Shown: positions 35,747 to 49,210, counted from the stretch's first letter. The stretch: 64,000 bases of DNA from Rhytidiadelphus loreus (GCA_947034895.1 OX344764.1:3100001-3164000), one strand, 5' to 3'. Notes: a model not told the origin generated them from the sequence alone. Program-made: numbers and translations.

Positions 35747-38700
35747 TCAAAAGGTAGGATCACCAGCCTCCTGAACTTCTTTGAGTTGAGCCAGCTGAGC
35801 GTCTCTTGCAGCGTCCTCTGCGGTTTCATAACATGAACCACGCTCAGATGATTGTTCGGACACTTTCAAGTGTGATTCCCTCAATGTTTTTTCTTCTGAC
35901 TACCAAATAGCAAATGTCACCTACTTCAAACGCAGGAAAAAGCTGGAAAAAATTTAGAGCAAGGAAAAAGGAGCAAAGTGGGGCACCTTCTGTGATAGGT
36001 GAAATCGGTGTGAGAACAGGTTCCGGTGCCAGAGGGGCAAAGACTGCTGGGAGGTACGCCATGATGCCAGTTGGTGCTGCAGGAGTAGTCTTGGGCCGGT
36101 GTCTCATAGCCCACTTTCTGATCTCCTTCAGCTTCTCATCCACGGTGTGGATTTCTGCAGGTCTGTCCATTTGCAAACCCAAACCACCTGAGGTCAGCAT
36201 GATTAATCTTACACCCTATTTGTACACCAATGTAAGTGCCCCAATAATCATCATAGTTCAAAATGCAAAACCTACATTTGAACCCAAAGGTGACACTAAA
36301 ACCTAGATATTGGTTACACAAGATTCAGACTTTCCAAATATGACAGCAAAGAAGAGCCCAGTGTTGATTTTTGATATAGCTTTAGACAATACTTTGAAAT
36401 TTTATAATTTATTCATATAATGTCCAAGTAATGCATGCTCAAGTGCATTGGCATCCTCTTTCACTTGCCAATAAGATATAATAAAAACATTTTGTGTTTA
36501 ATGATAATAAGTATGCTCAGGTGCTATTAGTGTAGATCATTGGTGCACTTACCTTAAAACTCCAACAAACAAAGGAAAGAATTAACCCCCAGGTGCTTCA
36601 ATGGTTAACAGTGGCTATATTTGAATGAGTTGAAATGAGTCATTTAGGAAGTTTGAAGGAACGTAGCAAAGTATACGAAAAGTACGACCTAAGTTCCTTA
36701 ATAGTAAAAAATATGCTTTAACAGTCACTGAAATTGGTTGTGAGCTCCTTTCTAAGTTCAGCTTCAGGTAACAAGGTTATATAACTACACTATTGATAGA
36801 CGAAAGCTCAAAACAATCCCACTGCTCATGATGCATTGTATTTGAATCACTCTAGGTAACATTCTACAGCCCAAATTCTTGCATTGTAAGGCATTCTGTG
36901 ACAAGAGGATGAAATATCCTTCCCCAACATGGATGGCAACGGATTTTCTTAATAAAAACTCCACCTGGAACCTCACTAACATATCCTTATTTTGTGGCAG
37001 GAAAAGGACCCTACGAGAATAGCTCATAATGTTATTTACATTGTTTTGCGATTACCTGTGATTCCATGGCGCTTCACCTCGACTGAGATACGTTTTCTTC
37101 CGAGGTTGGTAAACAGAAGGGCCCTTTTGAATTTCTCTTATCCTCTGTCTGTGATCCATGATACTTTTCTCAATTACTCGCATCTTATCTGAGACATGGA
37201 CATTGGCACACAGGAAACTGTAAGATGCGAGTAATTGGGTTTTGAAAATAGCACACACCCAACTTTTGAAAATAATGATCATGTTGGGAAAAAGGAGTAG
37301 ACAGTCATCTAACCCCACACTAGCTTGAATTACTTTGCTAGAAGCACTATGGATCTAATATTGTGGAATGGAGTAATGAAGAAGAAAGAACGGCAAATGA
37401 ATTTTAACAAGTTCGGTGTTCTGAATTGCTTACCTGAACTGTTAAGTTATTACAAAGCTTACCTGCAGGGTCTCTCGCTCACACTCACATTCTATTTTAA
37501 TTAGATCAAATTCTCTTTCTTTTATCCTGCCCAACGTTGAATCTCCCGTCGGACAAATCTCGAGACAACACTTACTTACATCCATACACATTAAGCTTAA
37601 CCGTTTGACGATCTTACAGTGAAACAAATCATAAATACTAATGCAAACACTTGTTCTAGATACAACTATTATATGTAAGAACAAAGTAAACACTCCGATT
37701 GAGGCTTGCCATGTGGTTAACTAGAGTATTGTTTCTTTATACATGGTATTTTAAGAAAATTTTGACAGAATTTGCAACTATTGTGATCCTAGAGGTTCTT
37801 GAAGTGAGTGGGCTTTAATGTAGATGTAACTAAAGGTTGACATGAGAGATAATTTTGGATAAAAGAACTATCGTACCTTGCAAATTTCAACAAAAATTAG
37901 GAAACCTATAGGTTAAGGGGTTCTTACATAGTTCTTTTTCACTCTTCTTAGGACCTTGCGGTACTGCCAATTAAGTACAACCTATCTATTAGTTATCATT
38001 CATAATACTTAAACAACAATTTTGATGACTATTGTAAAAATCTTAGTTTAATTGAAGTGAAGGATATTTCCTACTTTGTGATTTATAAAGTACTTAAGTC
38101 TTAAAATAGAAGAAAGCTAAGAAAACCAAATTGAAGATAAAAGTCTATGTAGATGTGTTAGAGTCTTTACAATTGCAGTTGATCGTCCAACCTTTTTGAC
38201 GTTCACATGGAACCTTACCACATCTCTTCTTTTTCCCCTTACCTCTCCCTTTTCCCTCAATTTCACCACTCTTACCTTTCTCTAAATTAATACCAAACAA
38301 GTGTAGTAGTGAGAAGGAAAACATTCCTTTCTTCCTTTCCATTGAATTTGAATTATTATGCTTAGACAATGTTTCACAATGTCTTTTGCAATGTAGAGAA
38401 AATGCACATTCCACTTTTGTTATACTTGCACTAGTAGCAAACTTTCTAGATGTACTTTTAAAAAACTAGGTGCATTACCCTAAGCAATTGCAATGCCACT
38501 TAAGGTAATTCTAACATGCAAGTCTTACAAATTGAAATGTGACTAAATTTTCTAGAACACATCTACGAGTAGAATTTATATAGAAGATTCTAATATAATG
38601 CTACACTAAAAACTATATATAGTATCACTCATACTAACTCCTTACTCAAAGCTATTACTATTTACGATAGATAAATGTTTTTCCCAAGAGCATAGATTTC

Positions 38701-40340
38701 AATTTTATTCAAAGATGAGGATCTCTATAAACATAGTTGGAATTTTTTTTCATCGAGAGTAAACATTTATAGCATTTAAAAATCAATTATACTAAATACC
38801 GGGTTTTTTTGCGTAATGCTAACATCATGCAATTCTTGAAAAGTATGCAACATCACTCACCATCTCGTGGCTGAATCTTCAGTGTGGAAATTGGTGCAAG
38901 ATCCGTTTTCATGATCTTTGGAACGGACCATGGCCTGCAATCAGTCAGTTTTTTGACGCCCTTTTCATACTTGCCAATCCAGTTGGCAGCACCACCCAGC
39001 ACTACAAATTGTCAGAAAATCAGCCATCACCCAACCCAAGGTTAAGTTAATTCCCCAGAAAGTTAAATCACACAAACCATGGACGCCATTTGGACCTTAA
39101 CACCCAGACAGACAGACCCTTTCTCTAAGTGAACCATTCTAACTTGAGACATCTTCACTTGACAGGGTGAATCATGCTTGAATTCTTACTAAATTATTTA
39201 GCAGAGGTTCAGAGATCTGAGGATTACTCCACTGTCTGTTAAAAATGGTAGGTTACTCTCTGAAGATTTGATTATGTGAGGGTGTAACAATTCACTCCTT
39301 ATTCTCATCATTATTGTTTCTACATCTACTTGCAAGGAGAGGAGGAAAAAATGACTCTTTGAGAAGAATTTTACCTGCAACCACGGTCATGAAAACTCTT
39401 GTCAATGGTAGTCCCTTCAGACATCTCCATATACACTAAATGGAAGGAATCACGTTTCTACTTGATCGGTCACACACTAAGGACGATCCTCAAACGTGAT
39501 TTAAAATACAGGTAGTATTTCTAGGACCAGAGATTTTGAGGCTTAAACTCATGAGGGAACCAGAAACAGAAAAATCTTGTCGCAGAAGTGAGCTCTGACA
39601 CAACCCACTAAGGTTTTGGCATGTGCACAAATCTAAAGAGAAATGGCACCAAGTAAGGGAAAGTTGTCCGTTTCATAAACCCACACTCAGGCAAAAAGTG
39701 GTCACTTCTATATCATTCTACAGGAGTTGAGCTAAATCATTGACAAAGCTTCAAAGAATGAAACATAAAGGAAAATCACAACCTACACCGTTGAACGATT
39801 GAAATTTATTCTAAGCGTTACTGAATTCAACTATCAGCTTCCAAAGTGAACTTATTTGTTTTTAACTTGCACACTTGGGAAATAGAATGATCGAAGACTG
39901 TCCAGATATCATATGGAAGAAAGAAAGAAAAACACGGTAATGATGTGACAACAGGAGGTTTCTGTAGGGTAGGAAGAAGCCATTCTCAGATTCAATTTGA
40001 AAACTCTACGAGGGAGGTAATACTTCTCGGACAAAATTCTTGAACGTATCAGTGCGAAGAAACAAAATGATTATAAAAGAAATAGTGGAATCTCACACTA
40101 GAACTCAAGAGGTTTGACACCACTACTCCCTATTCTCAGACCTTGTTCTAGGTCTGACCTCTCTCTATTCATAATCTGTTGGGGGCTCTGATGGGGAGGA
40201 GATGCGTCTATACTAGGTTTCATTTTGCGACACCGAGCTCTATGTCTAGCCAACTCATTCAACCGTAAATACTTCCCCCAGGGCGTCTCCTTGGCGTGCA
40301 TCTTCATCCGGTTCTCCGCCATGATCAGCCGCCTCGCCAT
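35747..40340 (-). CDS. Unrecognised plant protein, 267 aa predicted, seven coding exons
   Basis: I do not recognise this protein. Exons on the minus strand (5' to 3'): 40234-40340, 39375-39424, 38861-39001, 37463-37542, 37056-37144, 35987-36207, 35747-35862; 804 nt with matching phases throughout. It starts MARRLIMAENRMKMHAKETP and is basic at the N-terminus. A hydrophobic stretch LTRVFMTVVAVLGGAANWIG (about 42-61) could be a membrane segment. Then come KYEKGVKKL, RPWSVPKIMK, a charged helical stretch (KEREFDLIKIECECERE), VDEKLKEIRKWAMRHRPK, a Pro/Ala-rich stretch with AYLPAVFAPLAPEPV, and a C-terminus ending EAGDPTF. The coding look of exons C, F and G is strong; the exon A donor (GTGTCG) and exon B acceptor (39425) are weaker and were fixed by phase. 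Intron 3 carries a CACTA-type MITE. Confidence 0.6.
37171..37237. repeat. 17-bp inverted repeat in an intron of the minus-strand gene
   Basis: CAATTACTCGCATCTTA (37171-37187) recurs inverted at 37221-37237 around a 33-nt loop, just upstream of exon E (37144) on the minus strand. It is perfect over 17 bp and possibly extends with mismatches (TTTTCTC / GGGTTTTGAAAA). Confidence 0.6.
38429..38573. mobile_element. CACTA-type MITE copy in intron 3 of the minus-strand gene
   Basis: It starts CACTAGTAGCAAACTTTCTAG and ends CATCTACGAGTAG, an imperfect inverse. It shares AAAACTAGGTGCATTA and AATTGAAATGTGACTA with the copies at 9380 and 9721. The ends are approximate. Confidence 0.5.
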
Positions 40341-41496
40341 TTTCAGTCCTCGCTACACAACTAGCACATTACAAGAGACAGAAATCAATGCTTCCCTTCA
40401 AATACTTCATAACATTCTTAAGGAAGTCAAGACGTTCCCAGAGTAAACGGTTACAAGCAAAACATTCTACCATGTTCACATACTCATAATAGAGACCTTC
40501 CAGTATACTGTTCTGCGAAAACGCCCTATTGTTTGCTTTCCACCGAAATAGGTAATGTCTCAGATGCCAATTAAAATGCTCTCAACACATGCAGAGGAGA
40601 CCCCAATTCTAAGAAGAAGAATGTAGGTTTTATATCCATGAGAATGAAAAAGATTTGAGGCGATTCTACTAAATATGCCACAGAACATATTAACAAGTGC
40701 CACCTTTGGTATCCACTGTTGGAGCTAGACTCTAGGAAAACTCCAAAATTTCACAAGGACCTTACATGCAACGGTAAGAGTGCAACTTAGGTCAATCTAG
40801 TATGTGAATCCTGTCCCAAAACTGGATCCAACTGCTTCTATAGAAGCTACAAACAAGACAGTCGGGTAATTTCATGGGTGGACACAATTTTGGCAAAGTT
40901 ATCATCACATCTTCAGAAACCCTAATTCACACAAGTAGCACACACCGAAGGTAAGAGTGCAATTCAATCGATCTGATACGTGAATTTTGTCCCCGAACTG
41001 CGTCTAGCTGTTCTAAAGAAGCATGGGAGAGTGGTAAATATAGAGGAACCAATTGTACTTATAACCCTACGAGATCCCTTTCTAAATTACACCCCAAGTG
41101 GTACAAATTGCATAGCTCAGCGGCCATTCCAGCCTTACCACAGTCCTCACTTGCTTCGCTCCATAGATCTATGACGGTCCTTTAAAGTACAAAACTAGCC
41201 AGAAAGTTTCAAACAAGAACTTTCATGGGTGCACCCAATTTTAGTACAGCTTTCATGGCACTTCCATTACACTAGTTTTGCAGGAAATGAACTTGCAAAA
41301 CTGCACACCCAAGACGCTTAGCGATCGTCAAACCCTAAAATTTACAGCACAAACTTCAGAAAACTGCATAAAAAGGAAGTTGATATCGCGAATCTTTTGA
41401 AATCAGAAACCGTTTCAGTAAAATAAAGAATTATAACACAATTCACGTGCAAATTTAACAGAAACGAGGCGAGATCTCAGTTTCAGATAAGCCTAC

Positions 41497-41650
41497 CTCC
41501 AGGAAATAATGAAAAATTTGCACAGAATCAGAGCCCAGCTACTGAACTTCGAATTTAAGAAGGGTCATGCTCCTGATGACCACCGTCTGTCGCCATTTCA
41601 TAAATCCTGACCACGCTGTTATAAAAATTCCGACGTTGAAGAATTTGAGA
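41497..41650 (-). other. Probable 5' leader exon of the minus-strand gene, with short upstream ORFs
   Basis: GC content rises here and a good donor (CTGGAG|GTAGGC, GT at 41496-41495) could splice to the acceptor TTGTGTAG just upstream of the start codon at 40340. Two overlapping short ORFs lie in it: 41539-41601 (MKWRQTVVIRSMTLLKFEVQ) and 41555-41596 (MATDGGHQEHDPS). The second ATG has a good context. Leader extent and transcription start are inferred. Confidence 0.4.
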
Positions 41651-42769
41651 TGCGGAATTGAACTGAAGTGGGCATCGTTATGGAATTGAAGAGATAAATT
41701 GTGTTGTGTGCGTGATTATTCAGCTGCAGAGGTTCCGTATGAGGGGTTTAGAATGTGAAGGGTTTTGATTGTTAAACGAGGACACGGTCGTAGGGGTGGG
41801 GGACGGTCATGGGAAGGGGTATGGGACTCCTTGAACAGCAAAGAGGCACCTGAAACGTACATGAAGGTTCATGGTCTCACCTGCCGTTTCGCAACACAGT
41901 GGTTGTAAAATCATAACACCTCCTTCAAAGACCGGGAAAGGTGCAGCAGTCTTTATGGAAACGTTTGTTCAGTTTTGGTTCGGCAAAGAGCAGGATCATC
42001 TTAAGTTATCGGTAATTGTTCAGACATGGAAGCAACTCTTTGGGTGAATTGGCAACGATGTTTGTGTTTGTTGAGTGCTTGCGAATGACCTGAAATCTCT
42101 CTTGTTGATCTGTCGATTCCTATCATCTTGGCACTGCTCATAAAAAACAAACCATAAATTGATCGACAATGCATAGTTAGATTTTTTTCATCATTCTAAA
42201 TTGAATTGAAAATATAGGAAAAATAAAAGTTAAAAAAAATAATGTGGTTTTCATTCTTTAAAAAATTATTAATGACATTGTACAAGAAGGTAGCATAGAG
42301 GAAAAAAACTAAATCATTAATAGCTCTAAGATGGAATTAAAACTCACTAATCTCAATAGTGAGATTGTTCTAACAATCAATGTTAATTTGGTGGACCTAT
42401 ATGTTTTGAAAAAGTTTGAAAATTGAGCTCAATAATGAATCCTACACCTAATTTTTCTAAAACAATATTATGATTGCTTGCAAAACAAGATGCTCTACAA
42501 CCTCTTGACAACCTCTTCATATCATAAATCCAAATGAAATGAATCAAAAGCTTTCCATATAGAAAAAATATACAATGTATGAAAAAAAAAATTAATTTTT
42601 ATTTCAAGTTTTTGTAGATTTGTTTTTGCCCACCTACTTTAGATCAAAGTTAATTGTCATATAACTCTTGCTCCTAGGCACCAATTAAAATAAAAATTAC
42701 ATTCCTAGAAAGCTAATAAGTTTTTCTATCTTTGGAAAAAGTTTCAAAATTAGGGGTTAACATCCTATT
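41651..42769. other. Promoter side and AT-rich spacer
   Basis: The promoter of the minus-strand gene should lie in the first few hundred bases (up to about 42150, where the composition turns AT-rich). Beyond that no gene is seen. The segment near 42545 (AAAAGCTTTCCATATA) recalls the spacer at about 17220. Confidence 0.4.
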
Positions 42770-43760
42770 AGTATATTGTTTATCAATTGGATTTTAAATT
42801 TGACCCCCTCCAAAGATTTGTATAAAAACATTCCCATTTGATTTTCTCTATTCTCCATGCATCATTGTACTTATGTATTATTTACCATCTTCATCTAAAA
42901 TTTAAAAATAGAGGGACCAGATTTAAATTGGAACTTCTCTTTTTGAATTATGCAAATCTCTAAAAGTCATCCTACCGGGGTATTATTTATGAAGTGGATT
43001 TTTAAAATACAAAATAATAAATGTAGGTTTTAGAAAGAATTTTTCCATTTGAATTTCACTATTCTCCAACCATCATCAATTCATCACACACGATTATTAT
43101 TTACCACCTTAATTTCAAGCTTAAAAATTAGAAGGAAGAGATTTAAATTAAAACTTCCCCTCTTGGTTTATGCAAATGTCAAAGAATCATCCTAACAATG
43201 TATTACTTATCAAATGAATTTTAAATTACAAAATAATAGATGCAGATTTTAGTAAGAATTTCTCCATTTGATTTTCTCTATTCTCTAAGCATCATCATAT
43301 CCATGTATTATTTACTAATTACTACCTTGATCTCAAACTTAAAAAATAGAGGCCTAAAGAGATTTAAATACAAACTTCCCTTTCTAATTTGAACAAACAC
43401 CAAAGATTCATCATACACATGTATTATTTATCAAGTGGATTTTAAAATTAAAATTAAGAGGGAAGACATTGCAAATAAAACTTCCATTTCCATTTTAGCA
43501 ACTTCCAAGTAAAACCATACCACTGACATATTGTTTATGAAGTTGAATAAAAAATGATGTACAAGGGTCTGAATGTCTAATGGAGGAGATTTAGGAAAGG
43601 CCTTTCCATATTATTTCATTTTTCCTCTACCAATCATCTTAGTTATGTACCATTTACCACGTTGGATTCAAAATTAAAATTAAGAAGGAAGACATTGTAA
43701 ATAAAACTTCTCCTTTCCATTTTGTGAATCATCTTACACTATGCTATGGTTGATTACTTA
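42770..43760. repeat. Diverged tandem array, period about 205-220 bp, four to five units
   Basis: The landmark TATT(G/A)TTTAT(C/G)AA.TGGATTTTAAA recurs at about 42777, 42983, 43198 and 43418, and in decayed form at 43530. Between the landmarks come, in order, TTT.TCCATTTGA.TTTC.CTATTCTC, CATCAT, TTATTTAC, AAAAATAGAGG, GATTTAAAT and AACTTC. This is an old satellite-like or internally duplicated repeat with no coding capacity. Confidence 0.65.
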
Positions 43761-44000
43761 GAAAGTCATTTAGAATATAATGGAATATGACATCTCATGG
43801 AATATTTAGAAATGAATTCTTGGTCATAATTTGAACAGTTCAAAAAATATTAATACAATGTTTTTGAATTGAAAGAAATCACAATGAAATATGGAATATG
43901 AAAAAGAATATACACATGTAGGTGAGTTCTTCATAAAAATAAATAAATTTGAAATACATAATTTTGGTATGGCAAACAAGTATAATGTATGGATCTAGCA

Positions 44001-44020
44001 TTTAGGGTTTAGGGTTTAGG
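44001..44020 (+). repeat. Short interstitial telomere-type repeat
   Basis: TTTAGGGTTTAGGGTTTAGG: almost three units of the plant telomere heptamer TTTAGGG. It is too short to indicate a chromosome fusion by itself; it supports a plant-type telomere. Confidence 0.7.
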
Positions 44021-44224
44021 TTTTGGAAAGACCTTTCACATTGCTCCAAATAATCATTTATTAATGACACACTAGTGCTTTAATAGTAATTCACATCTAA
44101 GATTTAATACAAGATCACTAAACATAACTATAAGATAGAAAGAAATCTTAGAAAATTAGATTTGCAAATGCTGCAGTATTTGCCTTAATGTCATGTGTGC
44201 ATTCTTAAACGGTAATTTGATGCA

Positions 44225-44620
44225 ATCGTAGGTAGGGCGACTGCGGGTTTGCAGCAACCTTGGAAGGGCGACCTCTTGTCATGGGCGACCTCTTAAAAGT
44301 GATTGCTTGTATAGGGCGACCACGGGTGGAGGTGAGAGCCATTGCCTTCTCCTTGTCCCCCAAATGGTTAGATTTTGTATTTTAGGGGAGATTTCGGGTC
44401 TAGGTGACCTTGGGTAGGAGAACTCTTGTCTTGGGGGACGTCTAAGGGGGGACCTCTTGTCTAGAGCAACCTTAGGTAGAACTGGGAGTTTTTTTTTTTC
44501 TTCATAATATTTTTATATATTATATGCTATAGGCAACTTTAGGTCTAGAGTGACCTTAGGTGGTTGAATGTCTTGTTATCTTGGGGAATCTGTTGTGGGC
44601 GATCTCATGTGAGTTGGAAG
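44225..44620 (+). repeat. Degenerate repeats of a GGGCGACC(T/A)C motif
   Basis: Motifs such as GGGCGACCTCTTG, GGGCGACCACGGGT, GGGGGACCTCTTGTC, GGTGACCTTGGGTAGG and AGTGACCTTAGGTGG recur every 20-60 bp. They are set in a GC-richer island within AT-rich DNA, with a longer recurrence (GAGAGCCATTGCCTTCTCCTT near 44333 and GAAGCTATCGCCTTCTCTTT near 44617). No coding frame is recognised. Confidence 0.5.
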
Positions 44621-47600
44621 CTATCGCCTTCTCTTTTTCAAAGAAGTGGTTATGCTTTGTATTCTCTCCTATGTTTTATAATTAGGGAGCAAAAGGTAGA
44701 GGTTTATGTATGATCATCCTACTATGTTTTGGCAAATTTGGCAATTAGAAGGGGATTCCAAACGTCACCCTTTTTCCTTTCCACTTGGATAATTATTTAT
44801 TAATATTTTTTTGTCTCAAGGTCCTCATACATCATGAAGACCCTAGAATAAATTATTTTCTAAAGTTTTGAAAACCATTTGCTATTTATTTCCTCCCCAT
44901 TTCTTTCATTGGGTTGTAGTCACTGCAATGCATCCATCTACTAGTTTCTACTTACTATTTTTCCTAGTGCAAATATTAAATTTTAAGAAGAAAAATTAAT
45001 ATGTAATCCCGGCTTATTTTTTCAACATATTATAGAAAGTTGCAACATGGAAGTTGTAGGATCTACATGTTTTTGGGTAAAATGTTTGAATGATGAAATC
45101 TAATCCTTTAGAAAGGTTGAAAATACTTCTTTTTGAAATTTAGGCACTTTGAACTTGAAATTGGTAAGATTTTTTATTTTGAAATCTTAGGAGAGTGTAC
45201 TCAATCATACAAATTAACTAAAGGATATTATGTTTAAATTTGCTTTGAAGACAAGTATTTTGAAGCAATTTTGTACCTGTAAACATATTGGTCCTTTACG
45301 GGTTAAAGGAACAACTAAAAGTGACATCACTAAGCATATGGTGACATAATGACATGTGCTTCTAATTCAAAGTTGGGCACCAACAAATGAGGACGGAGAT
45401 TATACGCTTTTCAATGAGAGGCCCCAAGTGAAAACAAATATTTGACCATGTGGTCTACAATAAAAGGACTCTTTTGGTTTTAGTTACTAATGTGAGGCCT
45501 AAATTTTTCAAAATAATTTTTTTTAATTTAAATTTTGTAGTGCAATTTTTTCCACAAATGGTGGTCAAAGTCATCTGAAATTGCAAGCCAAGGTTCAATT
45601 TTTTTTTCCAAATTTGAATGCTAATATCTTCCAATCTGTATGGTCAAACTTCATGAAATTTTTACCACATGATTTTAGACAACTTAAGTACAAGATCTTA
45701 TGGTTAGATTCTCCAGAAAATATTTATTCTATTTTCTTGGATGAATGTAGCAGAAGTGGTAGTTTTGAATTGTAGTACAAGAAGTCACCCCTACAAGAGG
45801 TCATCCCTACATGCAATCTCCTATCCGTACGCACACCTTGAGTTTGCCATGTAGACACCACATGGCATTCAACTAAAGCGGGGTAATTTTATGTAAAGTC
45901 AAAGGTAAATTTGACTTTTCGTGATGTCACGCGAACTCTTCTAGACGTTGTGTGATATCTGCTTATTGCAGTGTCACCTAGTACAACCCTGATCACTACG
46001 TTTGATAACCACTTTCAAATTGAAGATGAGACAACAATATAGTTGGTGAGCTATAACAATGGAGTAGCTTTGAGATCATTCTATCACGATGTGTGTGAAG
46101 ACCCAAGACAATCGCGGAAATTCTACTTACAAAAAGGATGACTCTAGGTACGTCATGATGAAGTTCAGTTACAAATTACCTTTCATAGCAGAGTCCTTCA
46201 TTTTTCCTAGCCAAATCACACAAGTTTTCTTCTTAGATGTTGAAGGGAGACCTAGTTAGAAAGTTGTACAACGCAAAGAAGCAAGAGTACAATGAAAGAT
46301 AGTAGAGAAGCTACTAGTTCTATTAGAGATGGTTAACCTAGTTGAAGTTATAGAATTATTAGTGGAGAAGAACCTATTAGCACTAGAGGAGTACTAGAGC
46401 AATTATGACTCGGTGCTCTTTAACTTAAAGGTGTTTCATGTAGTCCTTAGCAATCATTGTATAGTGACACAAAGCCATGGTGGTTTAGAGATATTGACTA
46501 TTTTTTATTTGGTGTATGGTGCTTGATTTAGCTCATGTGTAATGAATTTTCTAGTCGTAGTTTAATACAATATGGTTGCCCCAATAGGCCTCCTTGTAGT
46601 CATTAGTGACAACACTCTAGGCTTGTCTTGTTGCTATTGTAGTTGCATTCCAATATTGAGCATAGGTAGAGACTTGAACTATAGAAATTTCAAACATGCC
46701 CAGTTGCCTTCTACGAGTGACGTGAAAGTTATGTTGTTGTTGCGTCCCAATACTCTCATTTGCAAGGTTTGACTACATATTACTCAAATTTGATTGTAGA
46801 AGTCATCTTAGAGTCAATGTAGTTGTCGCCCGGGAGGGTGCAATTTATTTGCATCCATGTCAACGCAGTGCTTTCCATGTCAACAGTGCAAAAATTCATT
46901 TTGAAGTTGTCGAGTTCTACTACAAGTCATTTCTCAATCATTTCGAAGTAAAGACCAGTTACATTGTATGATACTAAGTTGTCATTCGTAACTGAGTTCT
47001 CCACATTGGATTCCCCTAGTTTCCCTACCCAAAGGTCGACAATGTTATGAACAAGAAACTGTGGATAAATCTCACAGTTCTTCTCTTCTTCATCTCGTAG
47101 TCATAGTCATGATTGCAAAATCACTCAAACATTGTGGGTGTTTTAGGTCTAGTGCAATTACGGAGTCAATAGTCATTCTTAAGTCAAACCGAACACCAAG
47201 TCATTGTTACCCACTTGCAAATGTGGTTGATTTTTTGTAGTGATAGTAGGTAGGTGCTAGCTTCTATTGAAGTCAATGGAACTAAGGGAGTCTAGAGAAT
47301 TCAAAGAGAATATACATTTAATATTGTGTTAGATTTTGGCATAAATCTTCTTGGTATAACAACTTATTGAAATTTTGGATGTCTTCAAAGTTTTGAGATG
47401 AAATGATGAGAGTGATTTTCATTGTTTGTAGCAAAAAACACCTCTAGAGTTTGACTGGTAGGGAGTGTATGGGACCCTAAGCTAGATTGCCTTCCAAGCA
47501 ATGGACTCCAATACTGTTTTTGGTTATTTTATTTAATTAAATGCCTTTGAGTGAAAAAGGGAAAGCATCCCTAAATCACTCCAATATGTGTCCTAAAATC

Positions 47601-48849
47601 ACCACATCCTCCTAATACATCTTCTAGGAGGTTCGGACAACCCCCTTGTCCAAATTCCTAATAAAAATCTCCAAATTGGACCCAAAATGGGCCAATTGGA
47701 GCCCTATAAACTAATCACAATACACACATTCACCAAAAATCACCAAATCCACATGCATTGACAAAATATCACTAAAAATTGACAGTTACCACCTCCAAAT
47801 GGGTTTATTTGCACCCTCACCAATAATTCCAGCACACAATTTATCTATACTACACATTCCAAACAACAATCACAAGTCTACTAATACTCTAATTCATCAT
47901 ACATTGACATTCAATTGGCCTCTTCTCCATGACTCCATGGTTCAATCCCTAGGCATACACAAGTTCCTTAGGCACCTTAAATTGAACAACACACCTATAA
48001 AATTATGGCCCTACATGCAAATTTATCCATGAACCTTGACTTTCATTTACACCATGCAATCACTAAAGAGTCTATTTCATGCAAACTTGTATTTTAAGCA
48101 TTTTGAAAGTAGTTCAATCATGATAGATGGTTTTTAGTGACTAACTCACCATTTACAATTCCATGGCCATGCTCATGGGCAATGGCTAGGAGAAAACCTT
48201 GTGGTTACCACCACAATTGCCTTAGTGAGCACTATCTCCAATATTCACCTAAAAATTAGTTAACATGACACTAATATGGTTTAACAAATCAAAAATGAAA
48301 AAAAGGGAGGAGAAACAAACTGCCACTACTATGGTAGCAGACCATGCTTCACTAAAGTGACTGCCAACACCTTGTTTAAGCTCCAAATCTTCATTAGATG
48401 AGATTGGGAGGGGGCTAGAGGGCCGTTTCGGGCCTATTCCCAACTCCATTCCCCCCAATCTTCTCGAACTCCAATGTCAGACTTCTTTTTTCTGAAAAAA
48501 TAAAATAAAATAAAATTTTAAGTCTTTAAAATGAGAAACAAAGTTAATTTTGTTTGTTTGTTTTTTGTTTGTTTTTCGAAACACTGACCTGACAGTCTCT
48601 CGGCTAGATCAGCACAGGCGGGTTTCGGCGGCTCTAAGGTGGGTTTCAAGTTGGGAACTCGCAGCCCTCCCAAGCACCCAAAACACATGTAATGTTTATA
48701 TTTTTTCTTTTCAAGAGTTGACTTCAAGCTTGACTTCTTCCCAAAATTTCAGATCTTAATTTGATAGGGTTGCTCCACGATTGGCCTCCAAACTTGACCC
48801 ACTTGGGCTGCCCCGAATTGCAACGGCTACCAACATCTTTGGGCTCAAA
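44621..48849. other. Gene-poor spacer, possibly decayed retrotransposon material
   Basis: No intact coding region is seen. A purine tract followed by TGTATGGGACCC at about 47460-47480 resembles the polypurine-tract/LTR junction of an LTR retrotransposon, and the 46.0-47.3 kb stretch has mixed composition consistent with decayed coding sequence. I found neither a primer-binding site nor a matching second LTR, so this is only a suggestion. Confidence 0.3.
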
Positions 48850-49210
48850 TGGCCACCACTACCTCAATTTTCTTCTAAATGGCCCAAGACCAAGCTCGTT
48901 GGGAATCTAACTTAGCCTTGCATCCACTCATCGAATTTCACATTCAAATTTGTTGTAATGCCTCCAATATCCTCCTTCAAAGTTGTCACTCTCCATTTGA
49001 ATGGCAACAGACCTCCTTTCATCGAAACGGTCACCATTGCTTCAATTTTCTTCCAAATGATTCAAGACTAAATTCTTGAGGAGCCTAACCTTGCTTCATA
49101 TCTGCCCACCAAATTTCAGACCTAAATTCGTTGTAATGCCTCCAATATCCTTCTCCAAAGTAGACGCTCTCATTCTCAAACCCAAAATCCTTTCCAATTC
49201 ACACAAAAAA
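48850..49210. repeat. Tandem duplication, period about 178 bp
   Basis: TTCAATTTTCTTC.AAATG recurs at about 48861 and 49038, and TTGTAATGCCTCCAATATCC at about 48952 and 49130, each spaced 177-178 bp. Two diverged units are present. No coding function is seen. Confidence 0.65.

Noticed and set aside
44001..44020. Chromosome-fusion or telomere relic
   Set aside because: Fewer than three telomere heptamers, with no longer degenerate telomeric array around them.
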